The notes under the pieces were generated by a model. It was not told the DNA's origin, searched no databases, and saw only the letters and a program-made list of their open reading frames with translations. Positions 31,353 through 32,093 of a stretch of 32,093 nt of DNA are shown one piece after another. The stretch spans positions 1 to 32,093 of the forward strand of contig CACZFV010000016.1 of the NCBI GenBank assembly GCA_902780465.1, given 5' to 3'. Numbering within the stretch: the first letter of the stretch is position 1; each line of letters starts with the position of its first letter. The translations under genes were made by a program, and so were the position numbers. The stretch comes from an uncultured Lachnospiraceae bacterium. GTDB lineage: Bacteria > Bacillota > Clostridia > Lachnospirales > Lachnospiraceae.

Positions 31353-32093
31353 TCACTCAAACTGGGTAGCCAGTGCCATGATGTTCTCCTGATTGGCGTC
31401 CTTGCCGTCAATAAAGCCTGTGCAGCGTCCGTCGCACATGACCATGATGCGGTCGGACATACCGATCAGCTCGCTCATTTCAGAGGAGATCATGATAATG
31501 CTCTTGCCCTGCTTAGCCATCTCTGCGATGATGCAGTAGATCTCGTACTTCGCGCCGACGTCGATACCTCTGGTCGGCTCGTCCATGATGAAGACTTCCG
31601 GGTCGTTCGCGAGCCAGCGGGAGATCAGCACCTTCTGCTGGTTGCCGCCGGAGAGCGACTGGATCTGGGTCTTGGAGGACGGTGTCTTGATGGAAAGCTT
31701 TGCCACATTGTCCTGTACCAGCTGCTCGATCTTATTGTCATCCAGCATGATGCCGCCGATCAGGTACTGGTTCAGGGATGCGATGGAAACATTATCCGCG
31801 ATGGAAAGAACACCAAGGATACCCGTGGCGCGGCGGTCCTCCGTCAGGAGGGCGATGCCGTGCCTGATGGCATCCGCCGGCTGGTTGATGGTCAGTTCTT
31901 TCCCCTTGAAGGTGATGGTTCCGGAAGTATGGGACCGGAGTCCGAACAGTCCTTCCATCAGTTCTGTTCTCTGGGCGCCCACCAGACCTGCGACGCCGAG
32001 GATCTCTCCCTTCTTCACGTTGAAATTCACGTGGCGGAAGCTCTTGGGGTTGATGGAGGTGAAATCCTTCACCTCGAAAACGACTTTGCCGGG
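31353..32093 (-). CDS. mglA: Sugar ABC transporter ATP-binding protein MglA, C-terminal half (5' truncated by window)
   Basis: Second nucleotide-binding domain of a CUT2 tandem ATPase (full proteins are about 500 residues); 246 residues are visible. The frame is open to the window edge; a GTG at 32072 is internal. It has VKKGEILGVAGLVGAQRTELM, where the second-domain P-loop is degenerate as usual for this family. The signature LSGGNQQKV, Walker B VFIMDEPTRGIDVGAK and the switch region IIMISSEMSELIGMSDRI follow, with MALATQFE at the end. The following mglC gene supports MglA over the ribose or xylose paralogues, though these are hard to separate by eye. Confidence 0.92.
   Translation of the reverse strand, partial: PGKVVFEVKDFTSINPKSFRHVNFNVKKGEILGVAGLVGAQRTELMEGLFGLRSHTSGTITFKGKELTINQPADAIRHGIALLTEDRRATGILGVLSIADNVSIASLNQYLIGGIMLDDNKIEQLVQDNVAKLSIKTPSSKTQIQSLSGGNQQKVLISRWLANDPEVFIMDEPTRGIDVGAKYEIYCIIAEMAKQGKSIIMISSEMSELIGMSDRIMVMCDGRCTGFIDGKDANQENIMALATQFE

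Noticed and set aside
31148..31411. Short minus-strand frame covering the mglA-mglC spacer
   Set aside because: Overlaps the mglA 3' end, has no ribosome site and is made of palindromic sequence; the structured spacer is the better reading.

Overview
The window looks like chromosome from a GC-rich member of the Clostridia, most likely Lachnospiraceae or a close relative. This is inferred from gene content: PotBCD, LonA with a TetR neighbour, a DltA/DltB-type surface-acylation cluster, a YolD-like protein with a Y-family polymerase, a DUF3810 metallopeptidase, a DUF4037 protein and an MglAC-type sugar importer. Strong AAGGAGG-type ribosome sites and frequent G/C third codon positions agree with this. 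I saw no phage genes, insertion sequences, CRISPR arrays, rRNA or tRNA.

Layout. Bases 1-2331 (+) are the end of a polyamine importer operon (potB 3' part, potC, potD), closed by a bidirectional terminator. 2399-6076 (-) holds a flavodoxin, oligoendopeptidase F and a membrane-anchored solute-binding protein. A divergent TpiA-like gene (6407-7189, +) ends at a strong terminator. 7334-10427 (-) is tetR followed by lon. Near-identical palindromes lie in the tetR promoter and upstream of lon.

10531-17125 (-) is the most interesting region. A secreted transglutaminase-like protein with cell-wall-binding-type repeats is followed by an acyl carrier protein, a DltB-like MBOAT acyltransferase, an SGNH-type protein, a small secreted protein, a DltA-like adenylating enzyme and an isochorismatase-family hydrolase. 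This resembles a dlt operon with three departures. The MBOAT ends in a DltX-like FIYNQY tail. The SGNH protein has Cys where the nucleophilic Ser is expected. Two extra exported proteins are included. I infer a variant system that acylates a cell-surface polymer.

17287-21271 (-) has a tightly overlapping set (L-asparaginase, Y-family polymerase, YolD-like protein, NAD(P)H-hydrate epimerase) and then a small secreted protein. 21412-23100 (+) has a DUF3810 membrane protease and a hypothetical protein. 23112-24568 (-) has a frameshifted M20 amidohydrolase and a small membrane protein. 24728-26124 (+) has a broken DUF4037 gene and a small hypothetical. 26119-30064 (-) is an operon of a UvrA-like ATPase, a P-loop kinase and SfsA. 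30151-32093 (-) is the 3' part of an mglA-like gene and mglC, separated by an unusually structured 217-base spacer.

Two leftward operons (M20 and SfsA) have no terminator at their ends. Their best intrinsic-terminator candidates lie inside or beyond the converging rightward gene, so antisense overlap is predicted. Gaps over 300 bases are limited to 6077-6406, which carries two divergent promoters.
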